DNA of 64,000 nucleotides from Fuerstiella sp. (GTDB taxonomy: Bacteria > Planctomycetota > Planctomycetia > Planctomycetales > Planctomycetaceae), in assembly GCA_029245955.1 (NCBI GenBank), contig JAQWOH010000025.1:62001-126000 (forward strand). The letters run 5' to 3'. The notes beneath the pieces were generated by a model. It was not told the DNA's origin, made no database searches, and saw only the letters and a list, made by a program, of their open reading frames with translations. Shown here in pieces: positions 46,660 through 56,480 of the stretch (within the stretch, counting starts at the first letter, position 1; each line of letters starts with the position of its first letter). The position numbers and the translations under genes are program-made.

Positions 46660-48258
46660 CTATCGCATCGCCTGCAGTTCATTGAGTGTGGCCGCGGCCT
46701 TTTCGTATCCCAGCTGCATGGAATCGACCAGAGCACCGGTGGAGCTCTGCATCATGTCAAACAGAATCCCCGGGAAGACGCCAAGGATAATGGCGAACGC
46801 CAGCAATACGCCTGCGACGGTCAGTTCACGTCCGTTGATTGGTGTAATGTCCTCAGAGTGAGGGCCTTTGTACTCCGTTCCCATGTAGACCCGCTGCATG
46901 GCCCACAGGATGTAGCCGGCCGTCAGGATCACTCCACTGGCCGCTATGATCGCCAGCGTCGGGCTGTAGTTCCACGCACTCAACACAACGAAAATTTCGC
47001 CGATGAATCCGCACAGGCCGGGAAGTCCCAGACCCGCGAAAAACAATCCCGCTGCCAGACCACTGTACAGCGGCATACGGCCCATCAGGCCACCGAACTT
47101 GTTCAGGTCACGATGGTGCACGCGGTCGTAGATGACGCCCACCATAAAGAACATGCCGGCCGATGAAACTCCGTGAGCAATCATCTGGAACATGGCCCCG
47201 TTGATTCCCATCAGCCACATATCCGGGTTTATAGTCTTGCCGGTCGCTTCGCCAATTTTCCAGACACCCAGTCCAATCAGTACGTAGCCCATATGGCTGA
47301 CAGAGCTGTAGGCGACCAGACGTTTGAAGTCTGTCTGGGCAAGAGCTGCGAAGGCTCCGTAAATGATGCTGAAGACACCGATGCCCACCAGTGCGTAGGC
47401 CGCGTAGTAAGCACCATACGGGCACAGGGGGAAGGCGACGCGAATGATGCCGTATCCACCGAGCTTCAGCAGGACGCCAGCCAGAATCATACTGATCGGC
47501 GTGGGAGCTTCGACGTGAGCGTCAGGCAACCATGTGTGAAACGGAAACGCGGGCAGTTTGATGGCAAAGCCAATGAACAGCAGCACAAAGGCCGTGATTT
47601 GTAGATTCGGGCTGAGCGTAGTGGTGAGTGTTGTGCTGGTGCCGGAAGCGGCTTTTGCCAGTTCGATCAGGTTAAAGCTGTCCGTGGTGCCGCCGCTGTT
47701 GAAGTAGAACATCAACATTGCGATCAGCATCAACACGCCGCCGATCAGCGTATACAGGAAGAACTTGATGGCGGCGTATTCTCGACGAGGTCCACCCCAC
47801 ACACCGATCAGGAAGTACATTGGCAGCAGCATGACTTCCCAGAACACAAAGAACAGGAAGAAGTCGAGCGACAGGAAGACGCCCAGCATCCCGGTTTCCA
47901 GCAACAGAAACAGAATGAAGTAGCCTTTGTGTTGCTTGTTGATGCTCCATGAAGCGACTGCGGCCAGCATGGTGACAAAGCTGGTCAGAATCACCAGCGG
48001 CAGACTGATCCCGTCAACACCGAGTCGGTAATACACATTCCACGTCGGTATCCACTCCTTAACCACCAGCATCTGCATACCGGCTTCGGCGTACTTAAAC
48101 TGCCCCCACAGCATCAACGTCAATACAAACGTTGCCACGGTGAATCCCAGAGCGATTGCACGAATCTGCACAACGGCACGACTGTCCAGAAAGGCCAGAA
48201 GCAGCGCGCCAAGAGCGGGAAGGAAAATGATGGCGGAAAGTAGTACGTCTGGATTCAT
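46660..48258 (-). CDS. nuoM: NADH-quinone oxidoreductase subunit M
   Basis: A 532-residue antiporter-like subunit. YRLGVDGISLPLVILTSFVT, FFVFWEVMLLPMYFLIGVWG (channel Glu), FAIKLPAFPFHTWLPDAHVE (channel Lys), LAQTDFKRLVAYSSVSHMGY and GLGLPGLCGFIGEIFVVLSA are all as expected. The length is close to that of other NuoM proteins; a short Thr/Ser-rich loop near 200-212 is the only insertion. About 70 bases separate it from nuoL. Confidence 0.95.
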   Translation of the reverse strand: MNPDVLLSAIIFLPALGALLLAFLDSRAVVQIRAIALGFTVATFVLTLMLWGQFKYAEAGMQMLVVKEWIPTWNVYYRLGVDGISLPLVILTSFVTMLAAVASWSINKQHKGYFILFLLLETGMLGVFLSLDFFLFFVFWEVMLLPMYFLIGVWGGPRREYAAIKFFLYTLIGGVLMLIAMLMFYFNSGGTTDSFNLIELAKAASGTSTTLTTTLSPNLQITAFVLLFIGFAIKLPAFPFHTWLPDAHVEAPTPISMILAGVLLKLGGYGIIRVAFPLCPYGAYYAAYALVGIGVFSIIYGAFAALAQTDFKRLVAYSSVSHMGYVLIGLGVWKIGEATGKTINPDMWLMGINGAMFQMIAHGVSSAGMFFMVGVIYDRVHHRDLNKFGGLMGRMPLYSGLAAGLFFAGLGLPGLCGFIGEIFVVLSAWNYSPTLAIIAASGVILTAGYILWAMQRVYMGTEYKGPHSEDITPINGRELTVAGVLLAFAIILGVFPGILFDMMQSSTGALVDSMQLGYEKAAATLNELQAMR

Positions 48259-48329
48259 GGTTTAACCCCAGCCTGAATGCTGGACCAACTGAATTGTTAT
48301 TTAATGAACGGCAGATGAACCGCCGAGTT

Positions 48330-50801
48330 TCACCCTGGAAATGTCGTAAACATGACTGCAAACAGAGCCACAACACCAAGCACGATAAACATCACATACT
48401 GCCGCAGTCGACCCGTCTGCACAACCTTCAGCGAAGTGCCGACAGACTGTGTGGCACTGGCGATCAGATTGACGAATCCATCCACAACGTTTTCGTCAAA
48501 GACGCGATCCCATTTTGAAACGACGACCGTGGCTTTCGCTGCGCCGTGCAGAATTCTGTCGAAGACCGCTCCGTCAAACCATGCACAGAAGGCGGCGACT
48601 TTGTGAGCCGGTCTCATGAACAGGGCGTCATACAATTCATCAAAGTGCCATTTGTTTGTCAGGAAGCCGTGTACACCTGCCAGCTGACGTTTCATCTCTT
48701 CCACGTTTACAAAGTTCGTGCCGTAAAGGATGTACGCGATCAATGTCCCGGACACGGCGGCAACCAGTGCCCATGTTCCTGCGGTAGTGTGCTCATCGAC
48801 AATGTCCTGAATAGCCGGCAATGTGATGCCGTCGCCGACAGCAGTCACACCGGCTTCCAGATGAGCGGGCTCATCGCCCGTCAGCAGCAGGTACAGATAT
48901 CCGTGATCTCCACCAACTGCACAAAAAGCGGCAAACACGGAGAGGATCAGTAACGGTGCCGTCATGATCCATGGTGATTCGTGAGCATGGTCATGGACAT
49001 GTTGGTCACGTGGTGCACCCCAGAAGGTGTAGAACCACAGTCGGAACATGTAGAACGCCGTGATACCGGCTGTCAGCAGCGGTATGAAGAACAAGAGAAA
49101 ATGAGCGGAATTGGCGTTCTTGAATGCCAGAGCTGACGCCACGATCGCGTCTTTGGAATGGTATCCTGAGAACGCAATGACGCCGGGGATTGCGAGTCCG
49201 CTGATGGCAATCACGCCGATCAGCATTGTGATGGCCGTGATCGGCATCTTCTTCAGCAATCCGCCCATTTTCGGCATTTCCTGTTCATGATGACAGCCGT
49301 GAATCACACTGCCGGAACACAGGAACATTAATGATTTGAAGAACGCGTGCGTGATCAGGTGGAACAATCCGGCCGCCCAGCCGAAGACACCAATGCCCAG
49401 CATCATATAGCCCAACTGACTGATGGTGGAATAGGCCAGTACCTTCTTGATGTCGGTTGCTACCATCGCGATCGTTGCTGCCAGGAACAGCGTGATACAG
49501 CCGGTGTAAGCAATCGTCAGCAGGACTTCCTGCACAAACATCGGGAAGAATCGTCCGGCCAGATACACGCCCGCCGCAACCATCGTGGCAGAATGAACCA
49601 GAGCTGACACCGGGGTCGGACCTTCCATCGCATCCGGCAACCACGTTTGCAGCGGAAACTGAGCACTCTTGCCGACACAGCCGGCGAATATTCCCAGCCC
49701 GACAACAACCAGCAGGTAATAAGGAATCTGTCGGTTGCTTCCGTCTTCGTTTGTAAGGACGTGACCGTCGGTGCCTGTGATCAATACGTCGCCGGTCAAC
49801 TCGTCGCGATCAAAGTTGCCGTCCTCTGCACGATGGACCATGCTGAACAGGCCCTGGTCAACCACTTCGTTGTCCACCATCGTGTCGCCGAAGCGGAACG
49901 TGCCGAAGTATGTCCATAACACCATCAACCCGATCAGGAAACCGAAGTCTCCTATGCGGTTCATGATGAAGGCTTTGTTGGCCGCATCACTGGCCGTCTT
50001 GCGTTCTGTATAGAACCCAATCAGCAGGAAACTGCAGATACCGACCAGTTCCCAGAAGATGAACACCTGGAAGATGTTGCCCGCCAGGACCAGTCCCAGC
50101 ATCGCGAAGCAGAACAAAGACAGAAACGCGAAGAAGCGATAGAATCGTCCGGGCCGATGAACATGGCTGCCGTCTGCCTTGTGAGCGAAATGGTCAACAT
50201 ATTCATCGGTCAGCTCGTCGCTCATGTAGCCAATGGCAAACAGGTGAATGCACGTGGCAATCAGCGTTACCATCGTAAACATCACCAGGGTCAGGCTGTC
50301 GATGTAGTAATCGAGCGTGAGCTCCAGGCTGCCAAAGACACCTAATGTGTAGATCGTTCCCGAGTAAACCGTCTGGCCACGTTCAAGTTTCGGGCCGCCA
50401 TCATCTTCGGTCGCAACAGCCGTCAGAATGTGGTCAGCCCCGGCTTCGCTGCTCCCGTGGTGTTCAGCGTCGTGATCGGCACCTTCGTGTTCATGCGGAG
50501 GCGCTCCTTCGCTACTGTCCGCTTCGTGGTGGGGGTGGCGAGCATGGTTGATATCCGCCTGCTGTGACATCCAGCCTTCAGCATCGCCGTCGTCAAAAGC
50601 GTTGCTGGCGGTACCCCACATCACAAGTGCCGTCAGGCTGCACAGAAAGCCAGCTCCGATACAACCGACGGCCGTCCATGCCGCTGCTTTGCTGTGCCGT
50701 GGATTCTTGCTCCAGAAGCCGAAGAAAATCTCAACCACAAACCCCAAAAGAGGCAGCAGCCAGGCTGTCATCAGCAGTTTTTGCAGCGTTTCGCCGACCA
50801 T
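48330..50801 (-). CDS. nuoL: NADH-quinone oxidoreductase subunit L with extra loops
   Basis: An 823-residue NuoL, about 200 residues longer than the E. coli protein. The core is intact: YYIDSLTLVMFTMVTLIATC, QVFIFWELVGICSFLLIGFY, GKSAQFPLQTWLPDAMEGPT, IKKVLAYSTISQLGYMMLGI and ITMLIGVIAISGLAIPGVIA. Two insertions stand out. Residues 68-146, between the first two conserved helix groups, are acidic and hold ten His within residues 86-124 (for example HPHHEAD, HEHEGADHDAEHH). Residues near 305-365 (VVDQGLFSMVHRAEDGNFDR) add an acidic, Gly/Asp-rich loop. By position both should lie outside the membrane, and the first could bind divalent metals. Confidence 0.93.
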   Translation of the reverse strand: MVGETLQKLLMTAWLLPLLGFVVEIFFGFWSKNPRHSKAAAWTAVGCIGAGFLCSLTALVMWGTASNAFDDGDAEGWMSQQADINHARHPHHEADSSEGAPPHEHEGADHDAEHHGSSEAGADHILTAVATEDDGGPKLERGQTVYSGTIYTLGVFGSLELTLDYYIDSLTLVMFTMVTLIATCIHLFAIGYMSDELTDEYVDHFAHKADGSHVHRPGRFYRFFAFLSLFCFAMLGLVLAGNIFQVFIFWELVGICSFLLIGFYTERKTASDAANKAFIMNRIGDFGFLIGLMVLWTYFGTFRFGDTMVDNEVVDQGLFSMVHRAEDGNFDRDELTGDVLITGTDGHVLTNEDGSNRQIPYYLLVVVGLGIFAGCVGKSAQFPLQTWLPDAMEGPTPVSALVHSATMVAAGVYLAGRFFPMFVQEVLLTIAYTGCITLFLAATIAMVATDIKKVLAYSTISQLGYMMLGIGVFGWAAGLFHLITHAFFKSLMFLCSGSVIHGCHHEQEMPKMGGLLKKMPITAITMLIGVIAISGLAIPGVIAFSGYHSKDAIVASALAFKNANSAHFLLFFIPLLTAGITAFYMFRLWFYTFWGAPRDQHVHDHAHESPWIMTAPLLILSVFAAFCAVGGDHGYLYLLLTGDEPAHLEAGVTAVGDGITLPAIQDIVDEHTTAGTWALVAAVSGTLIAYILYGTNFVNVEEMKRQLAGVHGFLTNKWHFDELYDALFMRPAHKVAAFCAWFDGAVFDRILHGAAKATVVVSKWDRVFDENVVDGFVNLIASATQSVGTSLKVVQTGRLRQYVMFIVLGVVALFAVMFTTFPG

Positions 50802-50857
50802 CGGATTTCCAGAGTATCTCAGAACAAAACCAGAACGGAACAGACGCCCGGTGCCAA

Positions 50858-51172
50858 TCAGCCTTTCAGCTTATTGCCGCGGTCTACGTCTACTGTCAGA
50901 TGGTTGTTGTAGAAGTTCAAAACAATGGCCAAAGCCACGGCCGCTTCTGCAGCGGCCAGCACGATTACGAAGAGAGAAAAAATCTGACCATCCAGCCCCA
51001 GTGTCGTGTACCGCGAAAAAGCCACGAAGTTCACGTTGGCTCCATTCAGCACCAGCTCAACGCCCATCAGAACGCCGATCGCATTGCGTTTGGTCGCCAT
51101 GCAGATGACGCCGCAGACGAACAGGACCGCACCAATGAACAGGTAGGAGTTAAGATCAGGATCATGCAGCAT
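50858..51172 (-). CDS. nuoK: NADH-quinone oxidoreductase subunit K
   Basis: A 104-residue subunit with three membrane helices: YLFIGAVLFVCGVICMATKR, RNAIGVLMGVELVLNGANVN and FVIVLAAAEAAVALAIVLNF. The two buried Glu residues of the proton path (GVELVLN and AAEAAV) are present. It lies between nuoJ and nuoL with short gaps, same strand. Confidence 0.94.
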   Translation of the reverse strand: MLHDPDLNSYLFIGAVLFVCGVICMATKRNAIGVLMGVELVLNGANVNFVAFSRYTTLGLDGQIFSLFVIVLAAAEAAVALAIVLNFYNNHLTVDVDRGNKLKG

Positions 51173-51270
51173 TCAATCGACCCAGAAGCGGGAGGCCCGC
51201 ATTTCAATTCAAGTAACGCTCGGAACGAATAAATAATAGTGATATCGCGGAAGACGTTTCCGTAATTCTG

Positions 51271-51840
51271 TTATGCATTATCCTGCCGCCGTTTTGCCCG
51301 AGCAAGATAGGCGGCCCCGATCAACACGACCAACAAGTGAACAGACGCGATTTCGAACGGAAGCAGGTAGCCGGCTCCGTCCTGCCCCACGTCCGGGCGA
51401 ACGCCCAGCAGGGCAAACCCCAGTGGACGCAACGTATTTCCTTCTGAAGAATCCGCGAATTCCGGTGTGACCGTTTCCGCAATGTAGTTTGGAGATTGTT
51501 TCCACTCTTTACTGGCAGGCAGTGTTGAAAAAACCATAGACAGAAACATCACCCCGATCAGACCAGCCACTACAGTTTCCCCAGGTGAGGCGGGAATCTT
51601 CATGTACGGCCCGCTGGCCGTCAGCATGATGCCGAACACCAGCAGCACAAGCGTGCCACCCACGTAGATCAGCAGTTGGGCCGCGCCGATAAAGTCAGCG
51701 TCGGCCAGAAAAAACAGGCCTGCTACGCTACCCAGCGACACGATCAGCCAGAACGCCATTCGCACGACGCTTTGACTGATGACCACCGCAACGGCGCCCA
51801 GACAGGCTGCTAAGGCAAAAATCGTGAAGAACAAACTCAC
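51271..51840 (-). CDS. nuoJ: NADH-quinone oxidoreductase subunit J
   Basis: A 189-residue subunit with five helices. FTIFALAACLGAVAVVISQS opens the protein, and VVRMAFWLIVSLGSVAGLFF with ADADFIGAAQLLIYVGGTLV contains the conserved Tyr of the NuoJ helix. The loop between the last helices (residues 110-150) is longer and polar. Its start overlaps the nuoH stop by four bases. In most full nuo operons nuoI lies between H and J; here it is missing. Confidence 0.92.
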   Translation of the reverse strand: MSLFFTIFALAACLGAVAVVISQSVVRMAFWLIVSLGSVAGLFFLADADFIGAAQLLIYVGGTLVLLVFGIMLTASGPYMKIPASPGETVVAGLIGVMFLSMVFSTLPASKEWKQSPNYIAETVTPEFADSSEGNTLRPLGFALLGVRPDVGQDGAGYLLPFEIASVHLLVVLIGAAYLARAKRRQDNA

Positions 51841-53207
51841 TGTCGTACCTCACTGAAATTCATGCCCACGGTGATGGGTTCCGCCATGGCGGTGTTTTCA
51901 CCAGTTGCCGCAGACTCTGCCTCACTGTTGTCTTCAGGGGCTTCAGCAGGAGCTGACGACTGGGGTGTTGATGATGATTCTTTCGTTCCTTCCGACACCG
52001 CGTGAGTCGCGCGGTTGCCCAGTGGCGAACGGAACGGAGCGGACGTAAGCCCGTCGTCGGTCGCAAACATCCACATGAGTGGCCAGACGGTCGCTCCCAG
52101 GAACAGAAAGCAGCTGATGGGGACAAAGTATTTCAAGCAGGTGATCATCACCTGGTCGATGCGAAGTCGAGGCAGCGTCCAGCGAAGCCAGATCTGCACA
52201 AATACGCCAAATGCAGCTTTGCTGACAAAGACACCCGCACCAATCACGTTGGCCAGATAGCCCAGAGGACTGAATTCGGGAGATTCGGCCCCCTTTAGAC
52301 GCCACTCCTGAAGAAGTCCGTCGACACCTGGAATTCCCGTGTGCCAGCCGCCCAGAAACAGAATGGCGGCGACTCCGCACAGAGCAAACATGCTGGCGTA
52401 TTCGCCCATGAAGAAGAAGGACCACCGCATACCGCTGTATTCGGTGTGAAATCCACCGACCAGCTCACTTTCCGCTTCCGCAAGGTCAAACGGAGCTCGC
52501 TTGCAACCTGCCGTCAGTACGACGAAAAATACGAAAAAGGCAACAAAAGTAAACGGGTCATGGAACAGGAACCAGTTCCCCAGATGCCCGCCCTGCATGT
52601 CACCAATTTCGCCGAGATTCAGCGAACCGGCGGAAACGATCGGGATCAAAGCACAAATGGCCAGCGGGATTTCGTAGCTGACCATCTGAGCGGCTTCACG
52701 CATGCCACCGAAGAGCGACCACTTTGAGCCGCTGGAATAGCCAGCCATGATGATGCCGAAGACTTCCAGCGACAGGATTGACAACAGAATGAACAATCCG
52801 CAATCCGCAGAGACAGCCACCCAGTTGTGACTGAACGGCAGGACGACAAACGCCGCAAACGACGCCAGACAAACGATATAAGGGGCTGAACGAAACAGCA
52901 TTGCGTCAGCCACGGGCGGACACAGGTCTTCTTTCTGAATCAGCTTGATGCCGTCAGCCAGTGACTGCAGCCAGCCAAAGCGACCACCCACTCTTGTTGG
53001 TCCGAGTCTGTCCTGAATTCGTCCGGAGCCTTTGCGTTCCAGCCAGATCAGAAAGAACGGGCACAGGGCAAACACATGGAAGACCAGCACTGCATGAATG
53101 ATTGCAGCAACAACAAGTGCGTCGCCGCTGGATAGCTGTCCGTACAGCGGAACGGACAGGCCGTCGAATGCATCTGATAGTGAGTTGGCTGCCAATGTGT
53201 TGATCAT
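51837..53207 (-). CDS. nuoH: NADH-quinone oxidoreductase subunit H with C-terminal tail
   Basis: A 456-residue subunit lining the quinone channel. Landmarks are ERKGSGRIQDRLGPTRVGGR, LADGIKLIQKEDLCPPVADA and GCKRAPFDLAEAESELVGGF. The helical core ends near residue 383. A tail of about 73 residues follows, rich in Ser, Pro, Ala and Glu (for example KESSSTPQSSAPAEAPEDN) and predicted disordered; typical NuoH proteins end soon after the last helix. It is the first nuo gene of the series, about 310 bases downstream of the TPR gene. Confidence 0.93.
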   Translation of the reverse strand: MINTLAANSLSDAFDGLSVPLYGQLSSGDALVVAAIIHAVLVFHVFALCPFFLIWLERKGSGRIQDRLGPTRVGGRFGWLQSLADGIKLIQKEDLCPPVADAMLFRSAPYIVCLASFAAFVVLPFSHNWVAVSADCGLFILLSILSLEVFGIIMAGYSSGSKWSLFGGMREAAQMVSYEIPLAICALIPIVSAGSLNLGEIGDMQGGHLGNWFLFHDPFTFVAFFVFFVVLTAGCKRAPFDLAEAESELVGGFHTEYSGMRWSFFFMGEYASMFALCGVAAILFLGGWHTGIPGVDGLLQEWRLKGAESPEFSPLGYLANVIGAGVFVSKAAFGVFVQIWLRWTLPRLRIDQVMITCLKYFVPISCFLFLGATVWPLMWMFATDDGLTSAPFRSPLGNRATHAVSEGTKESSSTPQSSAPAEAPEDNSEAESAATGENTAMAEPITVGMNFSEVRQ

Positions 53208-53518
53208 ATTCTCAACCGACGTCGTGGCGGTAGATGTCTCAGGACTGAACAGGCATCAGGCGATTTGCCCTGCCCGCAGACTGGGTGAGAGTGGCTGCAA
53301 AATGCCGCGGGAACTATGACAAATGAAAAAGTCGACTGCAACCAACCCCTTGCGCGATTCACAGCAGCAGTTCGACTTCCACCACGTGACGAGTTTCAGG
53401 CCCCTTCCTTTCTCAGTTGTGGGAAGTGGCTGCTGGTTGGCGTGGCAACCTGCGGCGACGTTGAGGTTCTGTCGAACCGTCGCACTGGTACGCAGTTCAG
53501 GCCGAGCCGCACGTCCGA
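53208..53518. other. Intergenic region before nuoH
   Basis: About 310 bases, expected to hold the nuo promoter. Short plus-strand frames occur but lack features. No clear operator or terminator is visible. Confidence 0.4.
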
Positions 53519-54679
53519 CTACTGAAGGACAGGTTTTCCGGCCAGAATCAACTGCTGGTGTTCACCAATGCGACTCTTCTGTGCGTCAGGTGCCTTTTCC
53601 AGTGCGGTCGTGACCCATTGTTTGGCAGCGTCGAAGTTGCCATTTGCGGCATGGGCAACGGCCAGCGTGTCCAGGGCATTCCAGTTTTCGAACTGACTCA
53701 TCTGGCAGGCCCGCAACGCCAGTTTCACGGCTTCGTCGGGGTTGCGGGTGGAATCTGTCTGACTGGTTGCATAAATCCATGCCAGATCGTTGATAGGCTG
53801 GTAGTTGTCGGGAGCTTTCGTCGTGGCAATTGTCAGATCTTTGATCGCTGCCAGGTCATTCCCCTGCTGAACATGGGCGAACGCTCGGTTGCCGTAGGCG
53901 TCAATATACATGTCGTCGATCTTCAAAGCCGCAGAAAAATCAACGACGGCGGCCTGATAGTTCCCTTTGCGGGAATGTACGACGCCGCGATTGTTCAGGG
54001 CTTCAGGGTATTCTGTGTTCAGTTGAATGGCAGCATTCAGGTCCGGCAATGCATCGTCGAACTGGTCCACAGCGATATAGCACAGCGCGCGGTTGTTCAG
54101 TGCCACAAAGTGTCCGGGATCCCGTTCGACTGCGGCATTCAGGTCTGCCACAGCAGCGGCGTAATCGCTTTTCAGGTACCTGGCCTGTCCTCGGTTGTTC
54201 AGCACGCCGGCCTGGCCGGGTTTCTTTTTCAGGCTTTCCGAAAAATCGGCAATGGCTTCGTCGTACTGTTTATGGGCCAGTAATGCGATGCCGCGCAGGT
54301 GAAAGTTTTCAGCGCTGGGGGCTGTTTGTGCTCGTTTGGTGAATTCTTCGATCGCGGTGTCGAAAGATACAGTTTCCTGTTCCCACAACCATCCGCCCTT
54401 CTGCTCAATCCACAGCCATTCTCCGTTGGTCAGAGTCACAGTGAACGTTTCGCCGAGATACGCTTTCCAGACAATGGCTTCCGGAGTTCGCAGGGGGGCA
54501 CCGGCCACGGTGACAATGACCTTGCTGCCCACCCGGTCGTCCGCCGCTGCGTCGGTGGTGTTGGCGGACTGCTGCGGGATCGCAAATGCGACTTGAGCAT
54601 CTGTCGCTGTAAGCACGAGCCCGCACACAACGACGAAGAGCATTCCGGCAAGTAATCCCTCTTCGGATCGAGACGCCAT
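53519..54679 (-). CDS. Secreted TPR protein with SH3-like N-terminal domain
   Basis: 386 residues from ATG 54679, chosen because AGGAAA lies upstream; the frame is open to 54832. A signal segment (GMLFVVVCGLVLTATDAQVA) is followed by a beta-rich, SH3-like domain at about 50-110 (KVIVTVAGAPLRTPEAIVWK, GEWLWIEQKGGWLWE). About six tetratricopeptide repeats follow (for example AEDFHLRGIALL-type NFHLRGIALLAHKQYDEAIA, LNNRGQARYLKSDYAAAVAD, LNNRALCYIAVDQFDDALPD), ending near 360. Probably a periplasmic scaffold. It diverges from the efflux genes. Confidence 0.85.
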   Translation of the reverse strand: MASRSEEGLLAGMLFVVVCGLVLTATDAQVAFAIPQQSANTTDAAADDRVGSKVIVTVAGAPLRTPEAIVWKAYLGETFTVTLTNGEWLWIEQKGGWLWEQETVSFDTAIEEFTKRAQTAPSAENFHLRGIALLAHKQYDEAIADFSESLKKKPGQAGVLNNRGQARYLKSDYAAAVADLNAAVERDPGHFVALNNRALCYIAVDQFDDALPDLNAAIQLNTEYPEALNNRGVVHSRKGNYQAAVVDFSAALKIDDMYIDAYGNRAFAHVQQGNDLAAIKDLTIATTKAPDNYQPINDLAWIYATSQTDSTRNPDEAVKLALRACQMSQFENWNALDTLAVAHAANGNFDAAKQWVTTALEKAPDAQKSRIGEHQQLILAGKPVLQ

Positions 54680-55121
54680 TGACGATTTCCTGACTTGAAG
54701 GGACACGTTGGAGTTGGGAAACATTGTTGAAATGACAGTCAAACCTGCCAGCCGTGCAAAGGACTGAAAGCCACGTGCGTCGTTGATTTCACCAGGACGT
54801 TTGCATTTAATCGACTTGCTGGTGAGCCACACGCCTTGTCACTTGCGAACAGCCGCTCGAACCCTCTGCCGTCCGACACTACGTCTGTCGACCGTGATTG
54901 TAATCATCACAGAAAGTTGTGTAGAGACCGGATTATCAGATTCCATGTTGTCAGGCACAGCTGACTATGGCGGAAGCCGGAGGCTCAGTGGTACGCTGCG
55001 AAGAAGTTTTTACCAGACTTTCAGACTTCACAGAGGGCCTGCCGTGTCCGTCGACGCAGCTAGAATACAAGCTCCATGCCAGCTCAATGTCCCTTCGCGA
55101 GTCTCGTGTTCAATCGCAACC
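54680..55121. other. Divergent TPR / efflux intergenic region
   Basis: About 440 bases. The frame of the efflux adaptor is open upstream to 54783, but its first 113 residues have no signal or family similarity, so I treat them as leader DNA. A short dyad (GTGAT-N7-ATCAC near 54895) is the only structure I noticed. Confidence 0.4.
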
Positions 55122-56468
55122 ATGACAGCAGTACGTAGTGGCGTGCTTGCGGCACTGCTGGTGCTGTCTGTGATCACTGGCTGTTCGTCTGCTGTAACCG
55201 GAAAATCGGGAGATGAACAATTGTCGGCTGCAGGACCTCCGCCGGCACAACCGCCGGCACTAGTGCGGGTTCGTGAAGTTCGGCAGGAACAGATTGCTCC
55301 GCGATTGGTGGCCGTGGGAACTGTGCGGCCGCGACATTTCAGTATCATCGCATCGGCTGCCGACGGCGTCGTTGAGGAATTTCCGGAGGAACAGGGCAAC
55401 TTTGTGAAGAAGGACACTGTTCTGTCGAAACTGAGAATGGTCTCCACGGATCTTGCGCTGGGTCAGCAACAGGCAGTCCTTGACGAAAGGGTCGCCCAGC
55501 ACGAACAGATTTTGGAGCCGCGTAAGGAAGATGTTGAAGAAGCACGGGCGCAGCATCTGGCGGCTGAAGCGGCGTTTGCCCATGCAGAGCAAAGATTGAA
55601 GGAATTACAGTCGCTGGCAAGTCGGGGCGCTACCAATCCTTCCGCAGTCGATGATGCTGAACTGACTTACAATGAAGTCCGTCACCGTTTGCTGGCCGCC
55701 AAAGCCGTGTTTCAGCGAGTTTCCGCCGGTGCACGTAAGGAAGAGAAGCTGCAGGCGAATGCCAGACTGCAGGCTCAGGAAAAACACGTTGCGTGGTTGG
55801 TTGCGGAAAAAGAAAAGCGAATCACACGGACTCCCTTTGACGGTTTCCTGGTTCAGGAACAGACGTACGTCGGGCAATGGCTGTCGAAGGGCGATCCTGT
55901 GGCGACGATGGTTCAGCTGGACAAAGTTGATGTTGAAGTTCCTGTCGACCAGGGCTTTATTTCGCAGATCAGAATCGGTGAAAGCGTGCGTTTGAAGATT
56001 GCCGGGACTCCCGATCCGGACAGTGCCGACGGTCGCTGGACCGGAACTGTCAGCAGCATCGTTCCGCGGAGTGACTGGGAATCCGGTTCTCGCAGTTTTC
56101 CGGTGATCGTGCGGATCGAAAACCTGATGAAGGGGACGGAGGATGTTCCTGTTCCCACTCTGCGCGAAGGTATGGTGGCAGAAGCGGAATTCTTCGGCAC
56201 ACCGTTTCAAGCCACTCTTGTTCCGAAAGATACGTTGGTGCGAACGTCGCGAGGCACATTCGTGTATGCAATAAATCCCGCCGTCAGTGGCGAGCCATTA
56301 AGTGTTCGCCGAGTGATGGTGCAACCAGGCATCAGCAAAGCCGAATTGATCCATGTTCGAGGCACCGATCTTGAATCCGGTACGCTGGTTGTTACAGAAG
56401 GCGCTGAACGATTGCGTCCGTTTCAGCCGGTGCAGATTAAGGCTCCTGAAGATCCTTCCGTTGAGTAG
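55122..56468 (+). CDS. RND efflux periplasmic adaptor (membrane fusion protein)
   Basis: 448 residues. The leader VLAALLVLSVITGC gives a lipoprotein with Cys20. The order is typical: a beta-barrel/lipoyl half (ALVRVREVRQEQIAPRLVAV), a long alpha-hairpin at about 105-245 rich in Ala, Glu, Lys and Gln (for example EQILEPRKEDVEEARAQHLA), the second lipoyl half (RTPFDGFLVQEQTYVGQWLS) and a beta-barrel domain (DQGFISQIRIGESVRLKIAG). It should bridge the pump below to an outer-membrane channel. The pump gene starts 12 bases later. No outer-membrane factor gene is adjacent. Confidence 0.9.
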   Translation: MTAVRSGVLAALLVLSVITGCSSAVTGKSGDEQLSAAGPPPAQPPALVRVREVRQEQIAPRLVAVGTVRPRHFSIIASAADGVVEEFPEEQGNFVKKDTVLSKLRMVSTDLALGQQQAVLDERVAQHEQILEPRKEDVEEARAQHLAAEAAFAHAEQRLKELQSLASRGATNPSAVDDAELTYNEVRHRLLAAKAVFQRVSAGARKEEKLQANARLQAQEKHVAWLVAEKEKRITRTPFDGFLVQEQTYVGQWLSKGDPVATMVQLDKVDVEVPVDQGFISQIRIGESVRLKIAGTPDPDSADGRWTGTVSSIVPRSDWESGSRSFPVIVRIENLMKGTEDVPVPTLREGMVAEAEFFGTPFQATLVPKDTLVRTSRGTFVYAINPAVSGEPLSVRRVMVQPGISKAELIHVRGTDLESGTLVVTEGAERLRPFQPVQIKAPEDPSVE

Positions 56469-56480
56469 TTTGCTGACGAC

